64,000 bases of DNA from JAPOUP01 sp965203255. Lineage in GTDB: Bacteria; Pseudomonadota; Alphaproteobacteria; Rhodobacterales; Rhodobacteraceae. The notes under the pieces were generated by a model. It was given only the letters and a program-made list of their open reading frames with translations. It made no database searches and was not told the DNA's origin. The stretch is taken from positions 6,138,001 through 6,202,000 of the forward strand of contig OZ241882.1 of NCBI GenBank assembly GCA_965203255.1, read 5' to 3'. Position 1 is the first letter of the stretch; each line of letters opens with the position of its first letter. Position numbers and translations under genes: made by a program. Below, piece by piece: positions 35,669 through 45,285 of this stretch.

Positions 35669-36967
35669 TCAGGGGCTGGGTATGTCGTCGGATTCGCCGC
35701 CGTCAGGCTGGATATCGGTTATTGAGCCAGACCCTTCCGGTTCCTCGCCGGCGTCAATGAGCCAGGACCGGAAGGAGGGGATGGGGGAATGGATCAATCC
35801 ATCGCAATCCTGATACAGGGCACCTTGATGGATGAGGATGTTCAGAAGCCTTTCCGTTGTGAAGCCTTCAGGCAGCCTCCAGCTATGTGAGCGGCTGTTG
35901 TCATGATCGCGATGTTGGTCGATGATATCCAGGACCCTGGCCCGGTTGGGCCTGTTGGTCTTCCTGTCCTTCGCTTCGGGTATGTCACTCATCACCGCCG
36001 CCACAAGCCTGTGGGCCTGCTGCAGGGGGGTGTTGAACTGGTCATTGTAGAAAGCCTGCCGTAGGGTCCATGTGCGTGAACGCAGGGTGGCCCAGTCCAT
36101 TCTGTCCATGTCCCCGTTCACGCGCCGGGTTTCTTCCGCTAGGGCGACACCGGCCTGACGCAGATGTCGGGGCCAGCCGTCGCAGAGATTGGCCAGGGTT
36201 CCGATATGCTGCCTGTGGCGGGATGTGTCGAGGCCGAAATGCAGTGCCAGTTCGCGCATGAAATAGCGGGCCTGGAATTCCTTCAGAGGTTTGACTTCAT
36301 GGACATTGCGTCCTCGTGTGAGATGCATGGCCCGGGCGACATCCACCGTGTCCGACAGGCCGGCGAGCACCAATGTCAGAGACAGTCCGGATGAGCTGTC
36401 ATGAACGGATTGCAGGAAGCGCGCCTGGGGTGTGTTTCGATCTGGCTCGAACCGCTGTGTCTCGTCCACGGCGACGATGATGGGGCCGGACCCTTTCATC
36501 GAGGGATATCTATCCGTTATTTCGTAGAGTGTTTTCGGAACGGTTCCACCCGAGAACTGCATGGAGACTCCACCCGGTCCGGCCCCCACTCCGCGCAACC
36601 GTCTGATCCGGTCTTTCAGTATATCGATCCATCTTGTCTGTTCCATGGCTGCGGCATTAAGGACAGCTTTGACGCCGATAGCGGGATTATCCATGAGATC
36701 GGTTGACAGCAGGGTCACGACCCGTGGTTTTCCGTCCTCACCTGTCCATTTTTTCTGCATCTCCGCGAGCAGCGAGCTCTTGCCGGCACCTGGCGCTCCC
36801 TGGAGTATGCGGGTGACCTTTGGACGTCCGGCCTTACGGATGGCGATGTCGAATACGTCTCTGAGTATGGTCTGGTGACCGACGAAGATAGGTGGTGGGT
36901 CGCCTTCGTCCTGATCAAGGTATTCCCTAACCTTGTCCTCATCATATCGTGGGAATATGGCTGTCAT
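35669..36967 (-). CDS. Orphan AAA/Cdc6-like ATP-binding protein
   Basis: 432 residues from ATG 36967 (AGGA 10 bases upstream). Walker A is GAPGAGKSS (57-65), Walker B is IIVAVDE (163-169), and LVLAGLSDT near residue 200 resembles a sensor-1 strand. After the ATPase core, LANLCDGWPRHLRQAGVALA is a helical lid typical of STAND/Cdc6-type AAA proteins. The C-terminal third (ARVLDIIDQHRDHDN, LPEGFTTERLLNILIHQGAL) looks like a winged helix. Overall, the layout recalls TniB/Cdc6-like ATPases or regulatory STAND ATPases, but no specific family is recognised. It stands alone between insertion-sequence debris. The frame is intact and a palindrome overlaps its probable promoter, so it is likely expressed and regulated. 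Confidence 0.7.
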   Translation of the reverse strand: MTAIFPRYDEDKVREYLDQDEGDPPPIFVGHQTILRDVFDIAIRKAGRPKVTRILQGAPGAGKSSLLAEMQKKWTGEDGKPRVVTLLSTDLMDNPAIGVKAVLNAAAMEQTRWIDILKDRIRRLRGVGAGPGGVSMQFSGGTVPKTLYEITDRYPSMKGSGPIIVAVDETQRFEPDRNTPQARFLQSVHDSSSGLSLTLVLAGLSDTVDVARAMHLTRGRNVHEVKPLKEFQARYFMRELALHFGLDTSRHRQHIGTLANLCDGWPRHLRQAGVALAEETRRVNGDMDRMDWATLRSRTWTLRQAFYNDQFNTPLQQAHRLVAAVMSDIPEAKDRKTNRPNRARVLDIIDQHRDHDNSRSHSWRLPEGFTTERLLNILIHQGALYQDCDGLIHSPIPSFRSWLIDAGEEPEGSGSITDIQPDGGESDDIPSP

Positions 36968-37009
36968 GGAGTGTCCTTTTCCCACTGCATCGGTGACGAC
37001 AGGATAACA

Positions 37010-37028
37010 GGACATTGGGATAATGTCC
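37010..37028 (-). promoter_or_regulatory. Operator-like palindrome over the ATPase promoter
   Basis: GGACATT and AATGTCC form perfect 7-base arms with a 5-base spacer. Read on the minus strand, TTGGAC (-35) overlaps the outer arm and TTATCC (-10) follows with 17-base spacing, about 40-70 bases upstream of the ATPase start. A repressor bound here would block the promoter. Confidence 0.45.
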
Positions 37029-37831
37029 AATCTGACTGAGGTTTCCGGTATCTCTCCATCTGTTACAGATGAAACATTCGATAGGCGTCGAGGGCGGGTT
37101 CTTTTGGAAAACGGTTCCTGACTGTCTGGCGGAGATTGTCAGAAGGAATGGCCGCTGCACTCTCTGCGGCCGTCTGTTCCCCGGGCATCCACTGAAATCG
37201 TGCATCTGGCCCCTGATGGATCGATGCCCGCGTTCCACCCTGAAGTGCAGCACCATTGGCCGAACAGGGTTCCGGCGAATGAGGAGCCACCAGGGAAACG
37301 TCAATGAGCGGGCGGACGGGATGGCAGGGGAGAGACCGGCGGCGCGTCCGAGGGACTTGGCATAACGCGCTTTTGCGATCGGAAGGACGAAGTTGGCGAC
37401 CGAAGGTGTCAGGCGGGGTCTGGATATGGAAGTCGGCCGGTTCCGATTCGATGACGGTCGCAAGATGCCGCAGCGGCCGAACTTGGGACAACCGCAACGC
37501 CATCGTCGGATCAAGGGCTGGGTCGCCTGCAGCTTGGTTGCCGGAGGCCTCATCATGCTCCGGTTGGCGGGCAGGCACTTGCCGTCATGCGCGTAGTGGA
37601 GATGCCTCCCTAGCAAGGCTGGACTTCAGAACTCGCGTTCGGGTGTCAGATTCCATCATGCCCAAGGACGTGAGGCCGACTCCAGACATGTTGATATCCC
37701 AGTACGCTGCATGGCCACAAATCCAGATCATCCATCTGAAGTGGCAGGCCAACAGGCTAAACCTGCATGGTTACGGAGTAGCGCAAGGGGCACCGCCCTC
37801 ATACGAAGTCGGCTGCGTGGGATGAATGCAC
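37029..37831. other. 803-base region without a supportable gene
   Basis: Open frames of up to 224 codons exist on both strands, but they overlap one another, have Arg/Pro/Ser-rich products and show no recognisable domain. A solo IS30 end is embedded at 37232-37258. The rest shows nothing I can assign. Confidence 0.4.
37232..37258. repeat. Solo left end of the IS30-family element
   Basis: GTTCCACCCTGAAGTGCAGC and following CACCATTGG match the left end of the element at 62441-62470 with few changes. No right end or transposase is nearby. Confidence 0.6.
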
Positions 37832-39235
37832 TCAGAGAGTCGCGGCCAGTTCGGTAACGACTTCATGTACTGACATCACATCTTCACGGGTGCAGTCGAA
37901 AGTTCCTATGGATACGCGGATAACGAATTGACCCTCGTGCATGGTCTGGGTGAGATAGATTCGGCCATCGTCATTGATCATCTCGAGCAGCCGAGCCGTC
38001 AGCCCGTTTGCATCCTCGTCAGGACGCGTGTACCGAAAGGTGAAGAGCCCCAATCGTGGTTGGGTTACAATCAGAATTCCTGGAACAGTTGCAAGGGCTT
38101 CGGCAAGTTCCTTCGACCAGGTCACGTGGTTGCGAATTCGTTTACGCAAGCCCTTGAGCCCATAGGCGCGTAGGCTGAACCAAATCTTCAGTGCACGGAA
38201 GCGACGTCCCAAGGGAACGGTCCATTCGTTGAAGTTGACGATTTCCCCGTTGCCCTGTGTCTTCAGATAGTCCGGCCGCAAACCCATTGAGCGCCGTTGG
38301 GGCGCCGCGTCGGCAAGAAACTGCACCGAGCAGTCAAACTGCATACCAAGCCATTTGTGCGGATTGAAGACGATGCTGTCCGCACCGTCCACTCCGAGCC
38401 ATAGGTGCCGGAATTCAGGACAGATCATCGCTGAGCCTGCCCAGGCGGCGTCCACGTGAGTGTAGAGGTCATGTAGCTTGGCGACCTTTACGCAATCTGC
38501 GATCGGATCAAAGGCACCTATAGACGTACCGCCCGTACAAAGCACAACTCCTGCAGGGGTCATTCCTTCGGCCTTGTCCGAGAGAATTGCCGCATCCAGT
38601 GCGTCGGGCCTCATTGCGAAGTCGTCATCGGTTGGAATCCTCACGAGATTCCGCTCGCCGAGCCCAGCGAGCCTTACGGCCTTGTCAATCGAGCTGTGGG
38701 CTTCATCGCTGGCATAGATTCGCAGGTTTGGACGCCCCGTTATGCCGGACTGGACGGAATCCCATTCGGTTGCACGGTCTCGCATCGTGATGACCGCACA
38801 TAGGGAGCATGTGGTGGCGCTGTCGTGGATGGTGCCGGTGAAATGCGTTCCGAGTCCCAGAGCCTGCCGCAACCAGTCCACCATGACCTGTTCGATTTCG
38901 GTTGCTGCAGGTGAGGTTTGCCAGAGCATGCACTGTGCGGCCATTGAATTCACGACTTGCTCCGCCCAGATCGACGCGGGTGACGCATTGGCGGGAAAGT
39001 AGGCAAAGAAGCGCGGATGCTGCCAATGTGTCATCGCGTCCGGAACGATTTCCAGGAAGTCCGCGAAGATTCTGTCCAGCGATTCCGGTTCTTCGAGCGG
39101 GGCGCGAGGCAACTTGGCAAATGTGTTGCCCTGTTTGGTCTGGGCCCGAACGGGCCGGTTGCGCAGTTGAGAGTGATATTCATGCGCCCAATCGGCCGTG
39201 CGTTTCGACCATTCTAGCAGTTCGTCATGGTTCAT
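37832..39235 (-). CDS. PLP-dependent amino acid decarboxylase (aromatic L-amino acid decarboxylase family)
   Basis: 467-residue group II decarboxylase that would release CO2 from an aromatic or related amino acid. THWQHPRFFAYFPANASPAS near residue 70 is the substrate-pocket signature; HVDAAWAGSAMICPEFRHL holds the PLP-ring Asp, and Lys in IVFNPHKWLGMQFDCSV (about residue 305) forms the Schiff base. Similarity is to tyrosine/tryptophan/DOPA decarboxylases, but exact substrate is not readable. An aminotransferase gene lies upstream on the same strand, 237 bases away, which hints at an amine- or amino-acid-modifying pair. Confidence 0.85.
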   Translation of the reverse strand: MNHDELLEWSKRTADWAHEYHSQLRNRPVRAQTKQGNTFAKLPRAPLEEPESLDRIFADFLEIVPDAMTHWQHPRFFAYFPANASPASIWAEQVVNSMAAQCMLWQTSPAATEIEQVMVDWLRQALGLGTHFTGTIHDSATTCSLCAVITMRDRATEWDSVQSGITGRPNLRIYASDEAHSSIDKAVRLAGLGERNLVRIPTDDDFAMRPDALDAAILSDKAEGMTPAGVVLCTGGTSIGAFDPIADCVKVAKLHDLYTHVDAAWAGSAMICPEFRHLWLGVDGADSIVFNPHKWLGMQFDCSVQFLADAAPQRRSMGLRPDYLKTQGNGEIVNFNEWTVPLGRRFRALKIWFSLRAYGLKGLRKRIRNHVTWSKELAEALATVPGILIVTQPRLGLFTFRYTRPDEDANGLTARLLEMINDDGRIYLTQTMHEGQFVIRVSIGTFDCTREDVMSVHEVVTELAATL

Positions 39236-39472
39236 CTGTCAATTTCCTTCATTCAGGTAAGTGAGCAACTCTGGCCACCAGGACGCACACGGTTGCAGGT
39301 GGAAAATCGCGTGATCGGTCGCCGAGATCAGGATCGAGCCGCACGGCAAGGGAAGTATCAGTGAACGCCACTGAACTCGAATCGGGGGCGCCTATCCCGC
39401 AAAGTCCTGCAATTCGGTCCGGTCAACCTCTAGCAAGTCCGTCTGTCCGATCATCCGGTGGCGACTGTGTGT

Positions 39473-40699
39473 TCAGGTGGTGCCATACCTGACCAAATGT
39501 TTCTCGGGTTGCCTTGCGGACCCTATCCCGGAAGATGCGTTTGCAGCGAATTCCTTGATGTTCGAAAGCGCATCCATAAGCAGGTCGTCGCTGGTGGTAA
39601 GTGCGATTCGCACGTGGCCGGCAGCCGCTTCGCCAAAACTCTCGCCCGGCATGACCGCGATTCGATTGGCTTCAAGTAGTTGGCCAGCGAATTCCAGTCC
39701 AGTCATCCCGGTGGAACGGATATCAAGCATGATATACATCGCGCCGCCGCTTGGGACTGCCTGTAATGAGTCCGAGTCCTGTAACAGTTGCGTTGCTGCC
39801 GCATGGCGCCTTCGGAATGGTGCGGCGACAACCTCCTCCAGATACGTCCCTTCGCGCAATGCAAACATGGCGGCGTCCTGGATGAATCCGGGCACGCCGT
39901 AGGTCGTGTGGGTGGACAGATTGATGAGATGTTCGATTGCCGGTTCTGGTCCTATGATCCAACCCACCCTGCTGCCGGTCATCGCATGGCTCTTGGACAT
40001 CGAGCCGATAACGAGCGTTCGATCCAGCATGCCAGGCAGTGTTCGTGGACTGAGATGCCCGCCTTGCCAAACCTGGGTATCGTAGACTTCGTCGGAAATC
40101 AACCAGAGGTCGCGATTCCGGCATATGCTGGCAATTCCCGAAAGTGTGCTTGGGTCATACACGATGCCAGTGGGATTGTTCGGTGAATTGATCAATAGGG
40201 ATCGTACGCCGTCCGCCATCGAGGCGATATCGGCCAGACTCGGTTGGAATCCGTTGTCAGGCTGCGCTCGAACGAAGCGTGGCACAGCGCCGACCCCGCG
40301 AATTGTGCCGGGATAGGTGGCATAATAGGGGTCTACCAACAAGGCCGTATCACCCGGGTCACATACCGCGGCGTGGGCGGCGAACAATGCCGCCTGGCCT
40401 CCGGGGGTAACCATCACGTTGTCACGACCTGTTGCGACCCCGGTGCGCCTCGTTGCCCTTGCGGCAATTTCGTCGCGAAGGGACAGTGTACCGGGCACCG
40501 CGGCATAGCCGGTATGGCCGGAACAGGCGGACCGGTGCATTTCGTTCAGGATTGGCTGTTGGGTCCCTTCATCATGTTCACCTATTGTCAGATCGACAAC
40601 AGGGATACCCCTGCTGATCATCCTTCGTGCGCAACGGTGTATTTCCCAGCCATCGGAACCGCCTCCGGTAAGGCCAGTGATTCGTTTGGAGAGATTCAT
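39473..40699 (-). CDS. PLP-dependent aminotransferase, class I/II
   Basis: 408-residue fold-type I aminotransferase. Markers in order: GHTGYAAVPGTLSLRDEIAA, VTPGGQAALFAA, INSPNNPTGIVYDPSTL (Asn that contacts PLP), WLISDEVYDTQVW (Asp/Tyr), and the PLP Lys in GSMSKSHAMTGSRVGWIIGP, followed by the substrate-carboxylate Arg in HVRIALTTSDD. It is related to aspartate/aromatic aminotransferases. It is upstream of the decarboxylase and in the same direction; co-transcription is possible but the 237-base gap may hold a separate promoter. Confidence 0.87.
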   Translation of the reverse strand: MNLSKRITGLTGGGSDGWEIHRCARRMISRGIPVVDLTIGEHDEGTQQPILNEMHRSACSGHTGYAAVPGTLSLRDEIAARATRRTGVATGRDNVMVTPGGQAALFAAHAAVCDPGDTALLVDPYYATYPGTIRGVGAVPRFVRAQPDNGFQPSLADIASMADGVRSLLINSPNNPTGIVYDPSTLSGIASICRNRDLWLISDEVYDTQVWQGGHLSPRTLPGMLDRTLVIGSMSKSHAMTGSRVGWIIGPEPAIEHLINLSTHTTYGVPGFIQDAAMFALREGTYLEEVVAAPFRRRHAAATQLLQDSDSLQAVPSGGAMYIMLDIRSTGMTGLEFAGQLLEANRIAVMPGESFGEAAAGHVRIALTTSDDLLMDALSNIKEFAANASSGIGSARQPEKHLVRYGTT

Positions 40700-40825
40700 G
40701 GCTGGTCTTTGGTCATTGGGTCGGGAGGATGTTGGGCTGGATGGTACGACCTTGTGAAGGTGTCCTGATGGATTCCCTGAGAACGCGTAGCCGTTACTGA
40801 TGCGTGCGACAATCGCATTTTGGCA

Positions 40826-41167
40826 TCACGTCGGTCCTAGAGTTGATTGCACCCTCTTTGGGAGCTTTGATCTTATCAGCTCGTAAGACCTCCTGATTCT
40901 ATGGTGCGCTTCTTCCACAGGTGTATTGAGAGGCAGAAGTATCCACGAACGGTGAAAGTATGGGGCCTTGTGGCCAATTCCAACCAAGATCAACATCTCG
41001 GCCATCTCGATTCCTTCGGTCTTGACCGAGATGCCCGCATTGGTCGCGCCAATGCAGGCGAACATTCTGCCGCCGACTTTCCACGCATCGTGCCCCTCTC
41101 CCCAAGGGTCGGAACGTTCTGCGCCGGGCAACCCGGCGCAGAACCCGTTCAGTTCATCACGGGTCAT
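40826..41167 (-). CDS. MmcQ/YjbR-family protein
   Basis: 113-residue protein of the MmcQ/YjbR family, which has a CyaY-like double-wing fold and is of unknown, possibly DNA-binding, role. Typical features: FCAGLPGAERSDPWGEGHDAW, GGRMFACIG, the central ISVKTEG strand, and ILLPLNTPVEEAHHRIRRSY with ELIRSKLPK at the end. It reads away from cysS and toward the aminotransferase gene. Confidence 0.82.
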   Translation of the reverse strand: MTRDELNGFCAGLPGAERSDPWGEGHDAWKVGGRMFACIGATNAGISVKTEGIEMAEMLILVGIGHKAPYFHRSWILLPLNTPVEEAHHRIRRSYELIRSKLPKRVQSTLGPT

Positions 41168-41472
41168 GGGTCTTTCATTTGGATTGTCTCCCGGTCCAAA
41201 GGGTGGCGGAAAGGACGTATTTGGTTGAAGAACACGACTGGTCCACTGCCAGGATACATGGGTTGCTCCAGATTATGGTCGCAGGTGCTGTCTACTCCAA
41301 ATTAGGGGCTTGGCAAACAGCGTCCCAACGTTTATTGCCGCTCCGCATGAAGACCGTTGTGACTGTCATTCGCTGCATTATCCGCTGACATTGTCAGGCG
41401 GGCGGTCTTTTCGTTTCTCACAACAGCCGAAAGCTCTGCCCGCCGCAGTGAGACAGCGCATGTGAGGAAGCC
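41168..41472. other. Intergenic region between the divergent MmcQ-like gene and cysS
   Basis: 305 bases with no gene. It must carry both promoters. The only structure noticed is the hairpin at 41382-41401. Confidence 0.4.
41382..41416 (+). terminator. Hairpin with T-rich tail ahead of cysS
   Basis: CCGCTGAC (41382-41389) pairs with GTCAGGCGG (41393-41401) with one bulged G and a 3-base loop, followed by GCGGTCTTTTCGTTT. It lies about 57 bases upstream of the cysS start and resembles a leader attenuator; a cysteine-tRNA-dependent control is conceivable but no T-box features were seen. Confidence 0.3.
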
Positions 41473-42849
41473 ATGACCGAGATCATGCTTTACAACACCA
41501 GGACCCGAACCAAGGAACGGTTTGAGCCGCTCGATTCCGGTAAGGTCCGAATGTATGTCTGCGGGCCCACGGTCTATGACCGTGCGCATATCGGAAACGC
41601 ACGACCTGCCGTGGTGTTTGATGCACTCTTTCGGCTCCTACGATTCGTCTATGGAAAGGATCACGTCATATACGTGCGCAATATCACCGACGTAGACGAC
41701 AAGATAAACGCACGAGCGGCGGAGACCGGTCGACCAATAGGTGAAATCACCGCTGAGACGGTCCAGTGGTACGTTGACGATATGGCAGAACTCGGTGTTC
41801 TCGACCCGACTGAAACGCCACGTGCAACCGCATATGTTCCACAGATGGTTGCAATGATCGAGAGACTGATCGAATCGGGCTATGCGTACGAAGCCAAGGG
41901 ACATGTTCTGTTCCGGGTGCAATCCTATCCACAATACGGAAAGCTCTCCGGGCGCACGGTCGATGAAATGATCGCAGGCGCACGGGTCGAAATTGCTCCG
42001 TATAAGGATAGTCCTATGGATTTCGTACTCTGGAAACCCTCGGACGCAGGGTTGCCGGGCTGGGATTCCCCTTGGGGGCGAGGGCGGCCTGGATGGCACA
42101 TCGAATGCTCTGCGATGGCACGGGAGCTTCTAGGAGATACCTTCGACATTCATGGTGGCGGCAGTGATCTGGCCTTTCCACATCACGAGAACGAGATCGC
42201 CCAGTCAATGTGTGCCCATCCCGAAGGTGAATTCGCACGGGTTTGGATGCACAATGAAATGCTGCAGGTTGAAGGTCGGAAGATGGCCAAGTCTGCGGGC
42301 AACTTCTTCACGGTGCGCGATCTCCTCGACAAAGGGATTCCGGGCGAGGTGATCAGATTGGTATTCCTGTCAACACATTATCGGAAGCCGATGGATTGGT
42401 CCGAACAGAAGAGGCGGCAGGCGGACGCCGCGCTCCGAAAGTGGTATGGACAGGTGATGCAAGTAGAGGAAGAGACGGAACAGGATGCAGGTGTCATCAA
42501 GACCTTGGCGAATGACCTGAACACCGCCGGCGCAGTTGCTGAGCTACATCGTTTGTCACGGGAGAACAGCGCTGGTCCCCTGAAGGCGAGTCTTCGTCTA
42601 TTGGGCCTGATGGGAGACAATGTGCCGTTATGGGCAACAAAGGACCGTATATCAGATGACGCGCAGTCCCTCGTTGAACTTCTACTGAAGAAACGTGCGG
42701 CGGCGCGTGCGACGAAGGATTTTGTTCGAGCTGACGCCCTCCGTGAGGGATTTGCGGTCGCCGGACTGACCGTTAGGGATACGCCCGATGGAGTTGTCTG
42801 GGAAGCATCGGCTGACTTCGATCCTGCCAAGCTGGAGGCACTCCGGTGA
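41473..42849 (+). CDS. cysS: Cysteinyl-tRNA synthetase
   Basis: Class I synthetase charging tRNA-Cys. The 458-residue protein has the zinc/substrate cysteine in VRMYVCGPTVYDRAHIGNAR (HIGN form of HIGH), TDVDDKINARA, the zinc-binding GWHIECSAMARELL and HGGGSDLAFPHHENEIAQS, and the KMSKS loop as RKMAKSAGNFFTVRDLL. The C-terminal anticodon domain is complete (KRAAARATKDFVRADALR). Its end lies 106 bases before cimA, as commonly seen in Rhodobacterales. Confidence 0.96.
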   Translation: MTEIMLYNTRTRTKERFEPLDSGKVRMYVCGPTVYDRAHIGNARPAVVFDALFRLLRFVYGKDHVIYVRNITDVDDKINARAAETGRPIGEITAETVQWYVDDMAELGVLDPTETPRATAYVPQMVAMIERLIESGYAYEAKGHVLFRVQSYPQYGKLSGRTVDEMIAGARVEIAPYKDSPMDFVLWKPSDAGLPGWDSPWGRGRPGWHIECSAMARELLGDTFDIHGGGSDLAFPHHENEIAQSMCAHPEGEFARVWMHNEMLQVEGRKMAKSAGNFFTVRDLLDKGIPGEVIRLVFLSTHYRKPMDWSEQKRRQADAALRKWYGQVMQVEEETEQDAGVIKTLANDLNTAGAVAELHRLSRENSAGPLKASLRLLGLMGDNVPLWATKDRISDDAQSLVELLLKKRAAARATKDFVRADALREGFAVAGLTVRDTPDGVVWEASADFDPAKLEALR

Positions 42850-42955
42850 CTCCGGGCCTAAAATCCAGTCGGTCCCGGATCTGGCGCCCGGACTCTGTCA
42901 CACTGGCTCTTCAGGAAGCCACCGGGAATTCCTGTTCGTTCGAAGGATCGGAGCC

Positions 42956-44578
42956 ATGAAGAGAGAGCGTTTATATCTCTTCGACACAACGCTCCGCGAC
43001 GGACAGCAGACCCATGGTGTGCTGTTTTCCGCGGCGGATAAACTCTTGATCGTGGAACTGCTTGATGCTCTTGGCCTGGACTACATCGAGGGTGGTTGGC
43101 CCGGCTCAAATCCTACTGACACGGCCTTTTTTGAAACTGCGCCGCCGACGCGCGCGACATTCACGGCATTCGGCATGACGAAGCGAACTGGCCGAAGTGC
43201 TGAAAACGACGATGTGCTCGCTGCAGTAGTCAACTCCAACACGCCGGCAGTGTGCCTGGTTGGCAAGGCGCATGACTTTCATGTGGAAGCCGCTCTTGGC
43301 GTTTCGCTCAGCGAGAATCGGGACAACATCGCGGCTTCCATCGCTCATGTTGTAGGGAGGAATCGTGAAGCTCTGTTCGACGCCGAGCACTTCTTTGACG
43401 GGTATAAGGCCAACCCGGAATACGCATTGGATTGCCTCAGGGCCGCCTATGATTCCGGAGCGCGGTGGGTCGTCCTTTGCGACACCAATGGAGGCACGCT
43501 TCCTTCAGAAGTTGTCGAGATCACCAGCGCAGTCTTAGCTGCAGGCATCCCCGGAACGCATCTCGGAATCCACACCCATGATGACACCGGTAATGCCGTT
43601 GCCAACACATTGGCAGCGGTCGATTCGGGTGCGCGGCAGATTCAGGGTACGTTGAATGGCTTGGGAGAGCGCTGCGGCAACGCCAATCTGACCTCAATCA
43701 TCCCAACCCTTCTGCTCAAGTCCCGCTATCGGGAGAGCTTCGAAACGGGTGTGACTCCAGGAGCTCTTGCGGGGCTCACACGCGCCAGCCGCTTGTTTGA
43801 TGATATCCTCAACCGGGTTCCGAACAGGACCGCTCCCTATGTGGGCGCGTCTGCTTTCACCCACAAAGCGGGGCTTCACGCAAGTGCGATACTCAAGGAT
43901 CCTTCGACCTACGAGCATGTCGAACCTAACCTCGTTGGCAATGACCGAGTCATTCCGGTCTCCAACCAGGCTGGCCAGTCGAATCTGCGCAAGGGGCTTC
44001 AGGAAATGGGGTTGGACGTCGAGCCCAAAGATGAAGCGATCGGTAGAATTCTCGATTTAGTGAAGAGGAGGGAAGAGCAAGGCTACAGCTACGAGACGGC
44101 CAGGGCCAGTTTCGAACTCCTCTCCCGCACAGAACTAGGGCTCGCGCCTGATTACTTTGACGTTGAACGCTACCGCGTCATCACCGAGCGCAGACGTAAC
44201 GCTAGGGGAGAAATCGTTGTTGAATCAGAGGCAGTTGTGACAGTTTCCTTGAGCGGTGCGACCCGCACCAGCTATTTCAAGAATGACCATCCGCACAACC
44301 TACATGACGATGGCCCGGTCAATGCCCTCTGGCAAGCACTAAAAGCGGATCTCGGGCGCTACCAAAGGAATGTGGAAGATATGCGGCTTGTCGACTATCG
44401 GGTCCGTATCACCCAGGGCGGAACCGAAGCGGTAACACGAGTGATTATCGACTTTGCTGATGGAGACGGTCATGAATGGTCCACGGTTGGTGTTTCGGCC
44501 AACATAGTCGACGCGAGTTTCGAGGCGTTGGTGGATGCCATCAACTGGAAACTGATCCGAGATGTGGAATTCCAGTGA
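42956..44578 (+). CDS. cimA: (R)-citramalate synthase
   Basis: Condenses acetyl-CoA with pyruvate to citramalate, the entry to the threonine-independent isoleucine route. The 540-residue protein has the HMG-CoA-lyase-like TIM barrel: LFDTTLRDGQQTHGVLFSAA, GGWPGSNPTDTAFF, HTHDDTGNAVANTLAAVDSG (metal-binding His pair) and QGTLNGLGERCGNANL. The C-terminal half, with the LeuA allosteric-like domain from about residue 400, is complete (VDYRVRITQGGTEAVTRVII). The ATG at 42956 with AAGGATCGGAG upstream fits the family start; the open frame extends back into cysS. Confidence 0.93.
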   Translation: MKRERLYLFDTTLRDGQQTHGVLFSAADKLLIVELLDALGLDYIEGGWPGSNPTDTAFFETAPPTRATFTAFGMTKRTGRSAENDDVLAAVVNSNTPAVCLVGKAHDFHVEAALGVSLSENRDNIAASIAHVVGRNREALFDAEHFFDGYKANPEYALDCLRAAYDSGARWVVLCDTNGGTLPSEVVEITSAVLAAGIPGTHLGIHTHDDTGNAVANTLAAVDSGARQIQGTLNGLGERCGNANLTSIIPTLLLKSRYRESFETGVTPGALAGLTRASRLFDDILNRVPNRTAPYVGASAFTHKAGLHASAILKDPSTYEHVEPNLVGNDRVIPVSNQAGQSNLRKGLQEMGLDVEPKDEAIGRILDLVKRREEQGYSYETARASFELLSRTELGLAPDYFDVERYRVITERRRNARGEIVVESEAVVTVSLSGATRTSYFKNDHPHNLHDDGPVNALWQALKADLGRYQRNVEDMRLVDYRVRITQGGTEAVTRVIIDFADGDGHEWSTVGVSANIVDASFEALVDAINWKLIRDVEFQ

Positions 44579-45285
44579 TGGACGATGAATTTTTCACTCT
44601 TTATCGGGATCTTGACCGTGAAGGACCCGGAGAGCCGGAGGATATCGCTTGGGTCGCAGATAAACTGGCGCTGTCTGTTGATGCAAACATTTGTGACGCA
44701 GGTTGCGGTTCAGGCGGTGATCTGCCCTCGTTCCTCAGCGCTGCGCCGCATGGTCGGGTGACTGCGGTCGACAGCCATAAGCCATTCATCGACGAAGTTC
44801 TGGTTCGGGTTGACGGGGATCCTCGAGTCATCGCCTATGCGGGAAACATGGCAAAGCTCAAGGGGCCGTTCGACCTCATTTGGTCGGCCGGAGCGGTCTA
44901 TTTCATGGGAATTGAAGCTTGTCTAGCGGCATGGCGCCCAGCTTTGACGGAACGTGGAGCGGTTGCATTTACGCATCCGTGTCACTTTGTCGATTCTCCA
45001 TCGGATTCGGCGGTCAGTTTCTGGGGAGGTACCCATGTGACCGACGTTGCCGGAATCGACTTTCAGGTGAGAAATGCGGGTTACGAAACGGTTGCGCATC
45101 GTCGGATCTCAGACACGGCGTGGGCAGTCTATTACAGTTCGCTTCAGGCACGAATCAATTCGCTCCGGCCAGAAGCCGGTGAGGCTCTGGAAGCGGTACT
45201 TGACACATCTCAGCGTGAGATTGACCATTGGGCCAAAGTTAAGGACGAGACCGGTTACTTGCTGAGTGTGGTCCGTCCAGCATGA
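44578..45285 (+). CDS. Class I SAM-dependent methyltransferase
   Basis: 235-residue methyltransferase starting within the cimA stop (TGATG overlap). The SAM-binding glycine motif is ICDAGCGSGGDLPSFLSAAP (about residues 38-57), with an acidic VTAVDSHKPF on strand 2 and FDLIWSAGAVYFMGIEA as motif II. A helix-rich C-terminal cap follows. The substrate is unknown. Tight overlap with cimA before it and the phytoene-synthase-like gene after it indicates an operon, but no metabolic link is obvious. Confidence 0.85.
   Translation: MDDEFFTLYRDLDREGPGEPEDIAWVADKLALSVDANICDAGCGSGGDLPSFLSAAPHGRVTAVDSHKPFIDEVLVRVDGDPRVIAYAGNMAKLKGPFDLIWSAGAVYFMGIEACLAAWRPALTERGAVAFTHPCHFVDSPSDSAVSFWGGTHVTDVAGIDFQVRNAGYETVAHRRISDTAWAVYYSSLQARINSLRPEAGEALEAVLDTSQREIDHWAKVKDETGYLLSVVRPA

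Noticed and set aside
36942..37616. 224-codon minus-strand open frame upstream of the AAA ATPase
   Set aside because: Overlaps the ATPase start and palindrome, contains the IS30 scrap, and its product has no recognisable features.
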